From Streptomyces albus subsp. albus (lineage in GTDB: Bacteria; Actinomycetota; Actinomycetes; Streptomycetales; Streptomycetaceae): DNA of 64,000 bases. A model generated the notes under the pieces. The model made no database searches, had not been told where the DNA came from, and worked only from the letters and a program-made list of their open reading frames with translations. Position numbers and translations under genes: made by a program. The DNA lies in NCBI RefSeq assembly GCF_000725885.1, contig NZ_JODR01000005.1, positions 222,345-286,344 on the forward strand, read 5' to 3'. Shown here piece by piece: positions 17,619 to 25,683 of this stretch (position 1 is the stretch's first letter; every line of letters starts with the position of its first letter).

Positions 17619-18557
17619 TCACGCCTCTTGCGCGGGGCGGAGTCCGAGGCGGCCACGGGTGACCGCCAGCAGTACGAGGGCCGCTGTCGCGGAACCGAGC
17701 AGGAAGGCGTGGTCGATGTTCCCGGGGTCGACCGACGGGAACATCTCCGACCAGGCCACGCTGTTGAAATTGTTCACGCTGGTGTGCAGGAGCATGACCA
17801 GCGGCATGCTCTCACCGGACCGGTTGAACACATAGGTCATCACGAAACTGAAGGCGACGACGGTGACGACGAATTCCACCGGCTTGACGCCCCCGTTGAG
17901 CGATCCGCCGCCCCAGTCGGTCAGGAAGAGCGGCAGGTGCCAAATCCCCCACAGCACACCGACGATCAGGGTCGCCGTCACCGGCCCGTGGCGGCGCTGC
18001 ATCCGGGGCATGGCGAATTCCCGCCACCCGGGCTCCTCCGCGAGCCCGGTGGTGACCATTTGCAGGACGAGTCCCGGCAGATAGACGGCGAGCACCGCGG
18101 CAGGCGGCATCACCGGCTCCTGGCCGGTCACCGCGCTGGTGGCCAGCGCCAGCGCGGCCGGGACCGAGACGATGACGACCGCGTACCAGCCCCAGCCGAC
18201 ACGGAAGCGGGTCATCCGGCTCCGCCACACCCGCAGACCGTGACGTCCCTCGGTCACCGTGGTGACCAGCAGGGCGGATGCGATGGGACCGAGATAGGCG
18301 CCGGGTAGCACGCCGAGCAGCTGGCTTCCCAACTGGCCGCCGGGAAAGGTGAAGTGCCATACGCCCGTCCCGTTCCCGGACAGGATGTAAGGGGTCCAGG
18401 CCGCCCAGCTGAGGGCGAAAGCGAGCGTGAAGAACCATGACAGGGGCCGCCGCCGCACGGAGGCCCGCATTCTGCTTTTCTCCGTCTTCCGGTCGTGTTC
18501 CGCAGGGGCGTTCCCGGAAGCCGGGGGTATCGCGTGGGTGGGGTGATGCGCGGACAC
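17619..18557 (-). CDS. CPBP-family intramembrane glutamic endopeptidase
   Basis: A 312-residue membrane protein with about eight hydrophobic segments and the three CPBP (CAAX protease/Abi) motifs: EEPGWREF (EExxxR), GIWHLPLF (FxxxH-type) and HTSVNNF. The family includes eukaryotic CAAX proteases and bacterial proteins tied to bacteriocin maturation or self-immunity; the role here is unknown. The roughly 30-residue polar N-terminal extension before the first membrane helix may not be translated: an in-frame ATG at MRASVRRRPLSWFF is an alternative start giving a shorter protein. It stands alone, convergent with the TetR remnant. About 285 bp of gene-free sequence follows upstream (18558-18842). 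Confidence 0.88.
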   Translation of the reverse strand: MSAHHPTHAIPPASGNAPAEHDRKTEKSRMRASVRRRPLSWFFTLAFALSWAAWTPYILSGNGTGVWHFTFPGGQLGSQLLGVLPGAYLGPIASALLVTTVTEGRHGLRVWRSRMTRFRVGWGWYAVVIVSVPAALALATSAVTGQEPVMPPAAVLAVYLPGLVLQMVTTGLAEEPGWREFAMPRMQRRHGPVTATLIVGVLWGIWHLPLFLTDWGGGSLNGGVKPVEFVVTVVAFSFVMTYVFNRSGESMPLVMLLHTSVNNFNSVAWSEMFPSVDPGNIDHAFLLGSATAALVLLAVTRGRLGLRPAQEA

Positions 18558-18842
18558 CGCATTTCTCCTTCGCTGAAGCTGTCGCCAGGTGCCTCAGCAC
18601 ATCACCCGCTGTTTTCGGGCGCATTGCAGTGCGCCCCCCACTTCGGGTACAGCAGGCTGTACGCGAAACTGCCGCCGAGCGCGTACCGGCTGCCCTGTAG
18701 GGCGGCCCGGCAGGTCCGAGGCGTCTCTCGTGCGTGGGACCGGAAGGAGCCGGCGAGTGCCGTTTTGCACCGGCGGAGTGAGCCCCGGGGGGAGTGGCGG
18801 GACGGGAGCTGAGGCCGGGGCGGCCTCAGCGTCCGTGCCGTC

Positions 18843-19316
18843 TCATTCGGCGGACAGGCCGATGCGGGACCGCAGCCGGTGGAAGATCTCGCCGAGCCGG
18901 GCCACCTCTTCCGGGGTGAGCGCGTCGAAGACCAGGCGCCGTACGGCACGGACATGGCCCGGCGCGGCCCGCTCGATGGCGGTCTGTCCCGTCCCGGTGA
19001 TGCGGACGAAGGCGCCGCGGCCGTCGTCCGGGCACTCCAGCCGCGAGACGAGTTCCCGTTTCTCCATCCGGGCGACGTGGTGGGACACCCGGCTGCGTTC
19101 CCACTGCAGCGACGCCGCCAGGTCGGAGATCCGGACGCGCCCTTCGGGGGATTCGGACAGTACGGCGAGCACTTGGTAGTCCGGGTTGGACAGCCCGGCC
19201 TCGGCCTGCATCTCGCGGTTGAGCGTTGCCAGCAGCTCCGCGTCGAGGTGCAGCCACTCCCGCCACATGCGCTGTTCGTCGTCGTTCAGCCAGGGGGTCT
19301 CGTTCGGCTCGGCCAC
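18843..19316 (-). CDS. MarR-family regulator
   Basis: A 157-residue MarR-type winged-helix protein. The recognition region is clear: DYQVLAVLSESPEGRVRISDLA followed by SRVSHHVARMEKRELV, the wing (ECPDDGRGAFVRITGTG) and C-terminal dimerisation helices. MarR proteins bind palindromic sites near their own promoters and release on ligand binding. It is divergent from the SDR at 19534. The intervening 217 bp hold three copies of a GGTGA-N4-TCACC box, which fit autoregulation and control of the SDR. The TetR/SDR and MarR/SDR pairings in this area are typical of quinone or electrophile responses, but the inducer is unknown. Confidence 0.92.
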   Translation of the reverse strand: MAEPNETPWLNDDEQRMWREWLHLDAELLATLNREMQAEAGLSNPDYQVLAVLSESPEGRVRISDLAASLQWERSRVSHHVARMEKRELVSRLECPDDGRGAFVRITGTGQTAIERAAPGHVRAVRRLVFDALTPEEVARLGEIFHRLRSRIGLSAE

Positions 19317-19335
19317 GCGGCCAGCCTAGCAGTTA

Positions 19336-19412
19336 GGTGATATGTCACCCACGACCGTGGCGGGTAGGTGATGCGTCATGTATCGTTCGCGGCAGGTAGG
19401 TGACACGTCACC
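19336..19412. promoter_or_regulatory. Three evenly spaced MarR-type operator boxes
   Basis: Boxes GGTGATATGTCACC (19336-19349), GGTGATGCGTCATG (19367-19380) and GGTGACACGTCACC (19399-19412) are each preceded by TA. Starts are 31 and 32 bp apart, about three helical turns, so all face the same side of the DNA. The outer two have complete GGTGA/TCACC arms; the middle is imperfect. They lie between the divergent marR and SDR genes. Confidence 0.8.
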
Positions 19413-19533
19413 AATCGCCGCGCCGACGGCCCCGAGGGGCGCCGAAGCGCAGGGTCGCGGCGCAAACACCGCCGCGGCGCGGCAAGTGCAGTGCATGGCC
19501 TGACATCCCGTCAAGCAACGGCAGGGGAACTCC

Positions 19534-20262
19534 ATGACTGACCCGAAAGTGGTACTGATCACCGGCGCGAGCAGCGGTATCGGGCGCGCCACCGCACTGC
19601 GTCTCGGCCGCGAGGGGCACCACGTCGTCCTCGGCGCCCGCCGTACCGGCCGCCTCGCCGCACTGGCCGGCGAGATCCGGGACGCGGGCGGCAGCGCCGA
19701 GGCGCACCGCCTGGATGTGACCGACCCGGCAAACGTCACCGCCTTCGCCGACATGGCCGTGGAGCGGCACGGCCACATCGACGTGTTCGTCAACAACGCC
19801 GGGACCGGTCCCCTCTCCCGGCTGGACGCGCTCCTGACCGACGAGTGGGACCGGACCATCGACGTCAACATCCGCGGTCTGCTGCACGGCATCGCCGCCG
19901 CGCTGCCGCACTTCCAGCGCCGGGGCGCCGGCCACTTCGTCACCATCGCCTCCGTCGGGGCCCACGAAGTCATGCCCATGGGCGTCGTCTACTGCGCCAC
20001 CAAGTACGCCGCCTGGGCCATCACCGAGGGCCTGCGCCTGGAAGCCGACCCGAGCATCCGCGTCACCACCGTCTCCCCGGGGATCGTCGAGTCCGAGATC
20101 GCCGGCACGATCACCGAACCGGCCACCAGGGAGGCCATCCGCGTCTACCGCGAGGCGCCCATCCCCGCCGACGCGATCGCGGCAGCCGTCTCCTACGCCA
20201 TCGGCCAGCCGTCCGACGTCGACGTCAACGAACTCGTCATCCGCCCGGCCGGACAGCGCTAG
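19534..20262 (+). CDS. SDR oxidoreductase under MarR control
   Basis: A 242-residue classical short-chain dehydrogenase: cofactor motif TGASSGIG, NNAGTG, catalytic Ser in TIASVGA, YCATKYA (Tyr-Lys) and the PGIVESE loop. The basic residues after strand two (GARRTGR) suggest NADP(H). ATG follows AACGGCAGGGGAACTCC. The C-terminus (DVDVNELVIRPAGQR) is of the YdfG/clavaldehyde-dehydrogenase-like branch. It lies downstream of the three MarR boxes, so expression is probably induced when the MarR protein releases. It is very similar in pattern to the broken SDR at 26633, which suggests paralogues. Substrate unknown. Confidence 0.93.
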   Translation: MTDPKVVLITGASSGIGRATALRLGREGHHVVLGARRTGRLAALAGEIRDAGGSAEAHRLDVTDPANVTAFADMAVERHGHIDVFVNNAGTGPLSRLDALLTDEWDRTIDVNIRGLLHGIAAALPHFQRRGAGHFVTIASVGAHEVMPMGVVYCATKYAAWAITEGLRLEADPSIRVTTVSPGIVESEIAGTITEPATREAIRVYREAPIPADAIAAAVSYAIGQPSDVDVNELVIRPAGQR

Positions 20263-20269
20263 CGGCCCC

Positions 20270-20315
20270 GGGCGCCGGCCGCCGCGAAGCCCACGGGCCG
20301 GCCGTCCCGGCGCCC
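20270..20315. terminator. Possible terminator hairpin
   Basis: GGGCGCCGG (20270-20278) can pair with CCGGCGCCC (20307-20315) across a 28-nt loop that can itself fold. It follows the SDR stop by eight bases. The long loop makes this less convincing than the other hairpins in the window. Confidence 0.35.
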
Positions 20316-20369
20316 CGGCACACGCCCGTGGAACGCCCCATCCCCCACCATGTGAGGAGCTCGTGCATC

Positions 20370-21299
20370 GTGACCGTGCCACTCGGCCTCGGCCTTCCCC
20401 AGAACCACCAGTACGACGTCGGCAGGGACGTGCCCGAGGTGGCACGCACCGCCGAGCGGATCGGATACCGGAGCCTGTGGGTCTACGAACGGGCCCTCTT
20501 CCCCCGGCCGATGACCCAGGGACTGTTCGGCATCCCCGGCAGGCCCTGGCCCGACAGCTACCGTTCCGTGGCCGAACCACTGGTCACCCTCTCCCTGGCC
20601 GCCGCTGTCATTACACGGGCCCGGCTGGGCACGTCCGTCCTGGTGGCGCCGCTGCATCTGCCGTTCCAGCTCGCCAAGTCCCTCGCCACGCTCGACGCGG
20701 CGAGCGGCGGCCGGGTGGTCGCGGGCTTCGGCACGGGCTGGTCCCTCGACGAGTACGCGGCGGCGGGCGTGCGGCCCTTCGAGCAGCGCGGCCGGGTGCT
20801 GGACGAGGTGATCGAGGTCTGCCGGGCGGTCTGGGGCCCCGACCCGGTGAGCCACGAGGGAGCCACCACCCGGATCGCACCGTCCGTGGTCGGCCCCAAA
20901 CCCGTCCGGCCCATCCCGATCCTGCTGGCGGCGGGCAACCAGCGGGCCCTGCGCAGACTCGTCGACCACGCCGACGGCTGGCAGCCGCTGGCCGTGGGCG
21001 CCGAGGAGACGGCCGCACAGTGGCGGCAGCTCCAGGACCTGGCGGCCGAACGGGGCCGCACCGCACCGATCCGCACCGTGCTGCGGGTCAACACCGCCTA
21101 CACCCCCGAGCGGTACGAGGGCCGCGACCGTGCCCTCTTCCAGGGCGACGCCGGCCAGATCGTCGACGACCTCGCCCCGCACGCCGCGATCGGCTTCGAC
21201 GAGATCATCGTCGACCTCCAGCAGGGCGCGCGTGACGCCCAGGAGCTCAAGGAGGTCGCCGCCGAGGTGTATGAGAAGGTGCGTGCGGCCGGGATGTGA
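20370..21299 (+). CDS. LLM-class F420-dependent oxidoreductase
   Basis: A 309-residue luciferase-like monooxygenase-fold protein (TIM barrel), of the actinobacterial F420-dependent branch. Family features include VARTAERIGYRSLWVYERAL near the start, then ITRARLGTSVLVAPLHLPF and GRVVAGFGTGWS, and a C-terminal helix. GTG 20370 is chosen because GAGGAGC lies ten bases upstream and homologous proteins begin close to this point; the frame itself extends much further upstream over the SDR gene. Such enzymes reduce or oxidise small molecules using F420H2 or FMNH2. No cofactor or partner gene is adjacent, so the substrate is not predictable. Confidence 0.88.
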   Translation: MTVPLGLGLPQNHQYDVGRDVPEVARTAERIGYRSLWVYERALFPRPMTQGLFGIPGRPWPDSYRSVAEPLVTLSLAAAVITRARLGTSVLVAPLHLPFQLAKSLATLDAASGGRVVAGFGTGWSLDEYAAAGVRPFEQRGRVLDEVIEVCRAVWGPDPVSHEGATTRIAPSVVGPKPVRPIPILLAAGNQRALRRLVDHADGWQPLAVGAEETAAQWRQLQDLAAERGRTAPIRTVLRVNTAYTPERYEGRDRALFQGDAGQIVDDLAPHAAIGFDEIIVDLQQGARDAQELKEVAAEVYEKVRAAGM

Positions 21300-21444
21300 A
21301 CACCGGCCCGTTCACGCGTGACACGGCCGGTGACGGCGCCGTCGGCCCGGCCCCGGCGCCCGCCGCCGGGCCCGGCCCCGGGCCTTGGTGCTCTCCGGCG
21401 GGCGCCCGGCGTGTGTGGCGCGGATCACAGAGAAAGGAAAACCT

Positions 21445-22032
21445 GTGCTCCCGCCCGGGCGTCTGGCGGGTGTGGGATCAGACAGGAGAGGACCGGGCCA
21501 GGTGGACGAGGAACGTCTCGTCCGCCTCGTGGCCCGCGGCGACCGTGCCGCGTTCGAAGAGCTGTACCGGCGCACATCACCGTGGCTCGCCGTGCGGCTG
21601 CGCCGCCGCTGCGCCGACGAGCAGATCGTCGCCGAGGTCATGCAGGAAACGTATCTGGCCGTATGGCGCGCGGCGGGCGCGTTCGCGGGCACATCGGCGG
21701 GCGGATCGGCGGCCGGCTGGCTGTGGACGATCGCGGCACGCCGCCTCGTCGACGCCTTCCGGCGCAGAGCTCACCACGCCGAACCGCCCGTGGCCGCAGC
21801 CGTCCCCGGCACGGCACCGGCGGCAGAGGACGAAGCACTCGCGGCGACCGTCTCCGGCGACGTCGGGGACGCGCTGCGCTGCCTCGCACCCGAGCTCAGA
21901 CAGGTGCTGCAGGCCCTGGTGCTCGACGGACTGTCGGTACGGGAGGCCGCCGTCCTGCTGGGGCTGCCCGAAGGCACGGTCAAGACCCGGGCCCGCCGGG
22001 CCCGGATCGCGATGCGAAAGGCGCTGACATGA
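21445..22032 (+). CDS. ECF-family RNA polymerase sigma factor
   Basis: A 195-residue sigma-70 family ECF factor. Region 2 (AAFEELYRRTSPWL, then EVMQETYLAVWRAAGAF) and region 4 (LSVREAAVLLGLPEGTVKTRARRAR helix-turn-helix) are present, and region 3 is absent, as in ECF factors. GTG 21445 is chosen because AAAGGA lies six bases upstream; a later GTG at 21502 (VDEERLVRL) would also give a complete sigma factor. Its stop overlaps the ATG of a membrane protein with a zinc-binding anti-sigma motif. The five-gene run 21445-25625 is thus a self-contained sigma/anti-sigma/ABC-exporter unit that presumably responds to a cell-envelope signal or antibiotic. Confidence 0.93.
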   Translation: MLPPGRLAGVGSDRRGPGQVDEERLVRLVARGDRAAFEELYRRTSPWLAVRLRRRCADEQIVAEVMQETYLAVWRAAGAFAGTSAGGSAAGWLWTIAARRLVDAFRRRAHHAEPPVAAAVPGTAPAAEDEALAATVSGDVGDALRCLAPELRQVLQALVLDGLSVREAAVLLGLPEGTVKTRARRARIAMRKALT

Positions 22033-22847
22033 GCGAGCAGCACGCGTCGATGCGGCTCATCGACGCATACGCGCGAGGGGACACCGGAATCCCCACGGAC
22101 GAGACGTGGGCGCTGGAGGCGCACTTGGAGGCGTGCGGAGCGTGCCGGGAGCGGCTGTCGGCCGCCGTCGCGGCACAGGGCCCCGCCGTGACGGACCTGC
22201 TCGACACCGTGTGGTCAGCGCTCGAACCGCAGCTCGCGGCCACGGAGCCGGCACCGCGGCGACGGCACCGGCCGGTGTGGCTGCGGGCCTGGCTGACGCC
22301 GGTGATGGTGCCGTGGCTGGCCATGGTCGCGAGCGTGACCCTCCTGGCGCTGCTGCTCGACCTGGGCGGCCCCCGCTTCGGCGAGGTGTCACCGGTGCTG
22401 CTGCTCTCCCCGGTCCTGCCCGTACTGGGGGTCGCGGCCTCGTGGTCGCGGGGCCTGGACCCGGCGTACGAACTGACCGCCTCCGCGCCCCGGGCCGGAC
22501 TCCGCCTGGTGCTGCGCCGCACCGCGTCCGTGCTCGCCGTGACCGTGCCCGTGCTGCTGGCGGCCGGGTGGGCGACAGGCGTGATGGTGGCCCAGTGGCT
22601 GCTGCCGTGCCTGGCCTTCACCTCGGCGACCCTGGCGCTGGGCGGGCTCATCGGTGTGACCCGCGCGGCCATCGCGCTCGTCGCCGTATGGGCCGCGGTG
22701 ATCGCCGCGCCGGCCCTCGCCGCCGGCCGGACGGGCTCCGCTCTGGAAGCGGACGGTCTGCCGGTATGGGCACTGATCCTCGCGCTCGGCACCGGCGTCG
22801 TGATCGCCCGGAGGAGCGCGTACACCGTGCTGGGGGACCAGCGATGA
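22029..22847 (+). CDS. Membrane anti-sigma factor with zinc-finger motif
   Basis: A 272-residue protein, ATG overlapping the sigma factor stop. Residues about 32-39 hold HLEACGAC, the H-x3-C-x2-C zinc-binding anti-sigma (ZAS) motif. The rest forms about six hydrophobic helices from residue 85 on, more than the single helix of classical ZAS proteins. It probably sequesters the sigma factor at the membrane and releases it on a signal sensed in the membrane part. A purely transport-related role (as part of the ABC exporter) cannot be excluded. The next gene again starts within its stop. Confidence 0.85.
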   Translation: MSEQHASMRLIDAYARGDTGIPTDETWALEAHLEACGACRERLSAAVAAQGPAVTDLLDTVWSALEPQLAATEPAPRRRHRPVWLRAWLTPVMVPWLAMVASVTLLALLLDLGGPRFGEVSPVLLLSPVLPVLGVAASWSRGLDPAYELTASAPRAGLRLVLRRTASVLAVTVPVLLAAGWATGVMVAQWLLPCLAFTSATLALGGLIGVTRAAIALVAVWAAVIAAPALAAGRTGSALEADGLPVWALILALGTGVVIARRSAYTVLGDQR

Positions 22848-23677
22848 CCAGCGGAAGGGAACAGCACATGACGCGCGCGGTGAGCGCGGCCGACCTCGCG
22901 CCCACGACCTACGCCTGGCAGGTCAGGACGACCGGGCTGAAGGTCCGGGTCGGCAGAGGGCGGATGGCGGTCGACGGACTCGACCTGACGCTGGGCACCG
23001 GCGTCCACGGCCTCCTCGGCCCCAACGGAGCGGGCAAGACCACCCTCATCCGCGCACTGGCCACCGTGCTGCGGCCCGCCGCCGGCAGCCTCGAACTGCT
23101 GGGCGAGACTGTGGGCGGCGTGGCGGACCACCGCGCGCTGCGCCGCCGGATCGGCTACCTGCCGCAGGAGTTCGGCTACTACAAACGCTTCCGCGTGCGC
23201 GAGTTCGTCGAGTACATGGCCTGGCTCAAGGAAGTGCCCAAGGCGAAGATCCCCGAGGCGGTGCAGCGCGCCGTGGAACGCGTGGGACTGGCCGACCGCG
23301 CCGACGAGCGGATGAAGGCCCTCTCGGGCGGCATGATCCGGCGGGCCGGCATCGCCCAGGCGATCGTCAACGACCCGGACGTCCTGCTGCTGGACGAGCC
23401 GACGGTGGGTCTGGACCCCGCCCAGCGGCTGCGCCTGCGCGAACTGCTCCAGGAACTGGGGCTGGACAGCTGCGTGGTCGTCTCCACCCACCTGGTGGAG
23501 GACGTCGCCGCCGCCTGCACCGACGTGGTGCTCTTCGCCGAGGGCCGGCTGGTCTTCCAGGGCACCCCGGAGCAACTCGCGGCTGCCGGCGGCCCCGAGC
23601 ACGTGGGCGACAGCCCCCTGGAGCGCGGCTACTCCGCGCTGCTGGCCGGCCCCGGCCGGAACGGGGGTGCCTGGTGA
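22844..23677 (+). CDS. ABC transporter ATP-binding protein
   Basis: A 277-residue ATPase subunit of an ABC exporter of the drug/lantibiotic type. Walker A is GPNGAGKTT, the Q-loop is in YLPQEFGYY, the signature is LSGGM, Walker B is VLLLDEPTVGLD, and the switch His is in STHLVED. ATG 22844 overlaps the anti-sigma stop and has GGGGGACC upstream; the ATG at 22868 with AAGGGA upstream is an equally good start. The downstream gene begins inside its stop. It powers export by the two membrane proteins that follow; the cargo is unknown. Confidence 0.95.
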   Translation: MTSGREQHMTRAVSAADLAPTTYAWQVRTTGLKVRVGRGRMAVDGLDLTLGTGVHGLLGPNGAGKTTLIRALATVLRPAAGSLELLGETVGGVADHRALRRRIGYLPQEFGYYKRFRVREFVEYMAWLKEVPKAKIPEAVQRAVERVGLADRADERMKALSGGMIRRAGIAQAIVNDPDVLLLDEPTVGLDPAQRLRLRELLQELGLDSCVVVSTHLVEDVAAACTDVVLFAEGRLVFQGTPEQLAAAGGPEHVGDSPLERGYSALLAGPGRNGGAW

Positions 23678-25053
23678 ACAGCCGTGTGCTGCGAACCGAA
23701 CTGCGGCGCTCCGTGGCCCTGTGGGCGGGGGCGGTCGTCCTGGTGTCGGCGCTCGCCTTCCTGTACCTGATCCCCGGCCCGTGGAGCAGGGGGACCGTGC
23801 GATGGACGGACCAGTGGACGTCCACCGCCATGTGGACCCGCAGCCTGCTGGTCTACCTGTGGCCCCTGGCCATGGGAGCGGGCGCGCTCCAGGGGCTGCG
23901 CGATCACCGATCCAAGGTCTCCGAGCTGCTCTCCAGCACGCCGCGGCCCGCCTGGCACCGGGCCGCCGCACTGGCCGCCCCCACGGCGCTCACCCTCGTG
24001 GCGGCCTTCGCGCTGCTCGTCGGGGCGGGCGGCGTGCGGGTGCTCGCCGGTACGGCGTACCCGCACCTGGGCTGGCTGCCTGTCTCACTGGTGGGGGCGC
24101 TCGCCCTGGCCGCCGGCGCCGTACTGGGGATGGGCGTCGGGCGGGCGCTGCCGTCCCCGCTCACCCCTCCCGCACTGACTGTGGGTGCCTTCGTGTGCGT
24201 CAACCTGCTGCGGGCGTTCGACGACGAGGCCGTGCCCACGCCCTCGGTGCCCAACCGGCTCTCGCTGCTGTCCCCGGCGGTCTCCCAGATGCGCCAGGCG
24301 CTGCTCACCCTGTCCGGCCCGGTGCACCTCGGACAGACGCTGTGGCTGCTCGGCCTGGCCGCCAGCGGATTCGCCCTGCTGGCCGCCGCCACCCTGCGCG
24401 GCCGGCTGCTCGCCCTGGCACCCGTCCTGACGGGCGCGGTGCTGGCCCTCCTCGTCCTGCCCTCCGACCCGCGCCACACGTACGTCGTCGACGAAGCCGC
24501 CGCGGCCATGGTGTGCGAGGGGCCGGTGTGCGTGACGAAGGCACACCGGGCACGGCTCGACGACATCGCGGGCCCCGGCAGGAAGGCACTGGCCCTCATG
24601 AAGGAGGCCCTGGGAGACCGGGCCCCGGACAGAATCCGCGAGAGCACCGAGCCGCGGGCACTCGGCGACACACCGCAGCGGTCCCGCACGACCGTCTTCG
24701 TCGAATTCGACGACGGGCTGCTCGCCGGCGCCCGGGGCCAGGAGCTGACCAGGGCCCTGCTCGCCGAAGGCATGGCGCCGTCCTGCTTCCCCCGCAGCGA
24801 GAACGAGAGCGGCACGCTGGCCGACATCGCCACGCAGAGCATCGCGGCCGGCTGGGTCCTCGGCGAACTCGAACCCTTCGACGGCACCGCCCACAAGCCG
24901 GGTGACCAGCGCGAGATCGCCCGCCCCGTGTGGGACAAGCTCAAGGCTCAGCCGCGGGCCGAGCAGCGCTCGCGGATCGCCGCCATGCACGAGGCAGCGC
25001 TGACCTGCAAGGGAGACACGCTCGCCGTGCTGTCCGGCGGTACGTCCCGATGA
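23674..25053 (+). CDS. ABC exporter membrane subunit with C-terminal extracellular-type domain
   Basis: A 459-residue membrane protein beginning with GTG inside the ATPase stop. About six hydrophobic helices fill residues 15-270. They are followed by a soluble region of about 180 residues starting near SDPRHTYVVDE, which contains two Cys (in VCEGPVCVTK) and more Cys further on (PSCFPRSEN, ALTCKGD), suggesting an oxidised, external domain. No family name is certain; position and topology support a permease/sensor subunit of this exporter. Followed by a further small membrane subunit whose ATG overlaps its stop. Confidence 0.82.
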   Translation: MNSRVLRTELRRSVALWAGAVVLVSALAFLYLIPGPWSRGTVRWTDQWTSTAMWTRSLLVYLWPLAMGAGALQGLRDHRSKVSELLSSTPRPAWHRAAALAAPTALTLVAAFALLVGAGGVRVLAGTAYPHLGWLPVSLVGALALAAGAVLGMGVGRALPSPLTPPALTVGAFVCVNLLRAFDDEAVPTPSVPNRLSLLSPAVSQMRQALLTLSGPVHLGQTLWLLGLAASGFALLAAATLRGRLLALAPVLTGAVLALLVLPSDPRHTYVVDEAAAAMVCEGPVCVTKAHRARLDDIAGPGRKALALMKEALGDRAPDRIRESTEPRALGDTPQRSRTTVFVEFDDGLLAGARGQELTRALLAEGMAPSCFPRSENESGTLADIATQSIAAGWVLGELEPFDGTAHKPGDQREIARPVWDKLKAQPRAEQRSRIAAMHEAALTCKGDTLAVLSGGTSR

Positions 25054-25625
25054 GATGGCTGCTGCTGTACGCGCGCTCCCGGCAGATGCCCGCATGTCTT
25101 GCGGTCGTGGTGGTCAGCGCGGTGGCCGGATGGGCCGCGAGCCGGGTCGGCAACGGGACGTCCGGCGATCCCCAACTGGCCGCCCTCACCCTCGCTGCGG
25201 GCGCCACGGCGGTCTCCGTGGGGCTCGGCGGGCAGGACACCGCGCTGGACCGCACGGCCGCGATCCGCTGGGCGCCCCGCAGGGCCGCGCACGTGCTGCT
25301 CGGGGGAGCCGTCGTGGCAGCGGTGCCGCTGGCGGTGCAGACGATGGGTGACGACCTGGGCACCACCGCGTTCCTCGTCCGGGACAGCGCGGGGCTGATG
25401 GGACTCGCCGCGCTCGGAGCCGCCCTGTGCGGCGCGCAGTTCGCGTGGGCGCTGCCGGTCGCCTGGCTCTCGTTCTCGCTCCTGCTCCCGCCGCCGGAGA
25501 GCCTGCCGATGCGGGTGGCGGCCTGGCTGGTGCTGCCACCCGGCGCGGCGGCCGGCACCTGGACGGCCGCCGCCCTGACAGCAGCCGGCACCGCGGCCTA
25601 CGCCCTCGCGGGCCCCCGGCGCTGA
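25050..25625 (+). CDS. Small membrane protein, last gene of ABC operon
   Basis: A 191-residue protein, almost entirely hydrophobic, with about six predicted membrane segments (first at ACLAVVVVSAVAGWAA). I do not recognise a conserved family. ATG overlaps the stop of the preceding permease gene, so it is translationally coupled, and a strong terminator follows. It is probably a second membrane subunit of the exporter or an immunity-type protein. Confidence 0.8.
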   Translation: MRWLLLYARSRQMPACLAVVVVSAVAGWAASRVGNGTSGDPQLAALTLAAGATAVSVGLGGQDTALDRTAAIRWAPRRAAHVLLGGAVVAAVPLAVQTMGDDLGTTAFLVRDSAGLMGLAALGAALCGAQFAWALPVAWLSFSLLLPPPESLPMRVAAWLVLPPGAAAGTWTAAALTAAGTAAYALAGPRR

Positions 25626-25629
25626 AGGC

Positions 25630-25671
25630 GCCCGGTGGCCCCTGCCGTACCTTCGGCCGGGGCCACCGGGC
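25630..25671. terminator. Hairpin terminator of the sigma-ABC operon
   Basis: A perfect 13-bp stem, GCCCGGTGGCCCC (25630-25642) with GGGGCCACCGGGC (25659-25671), and a 16-nt loop, start four bases after the stop. The regulator gene beyond is convergent, so it may serve both strands. Confidence 0.85.
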
Positions 25672-25683
25672 CCGCTGCCGGAC

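Noticed and set aside
18558..18842. Possible small gene between CPBP and MarR
   Set aside because: Frames are short, without ribosome sites or conserved motifs; treated as gene-free.
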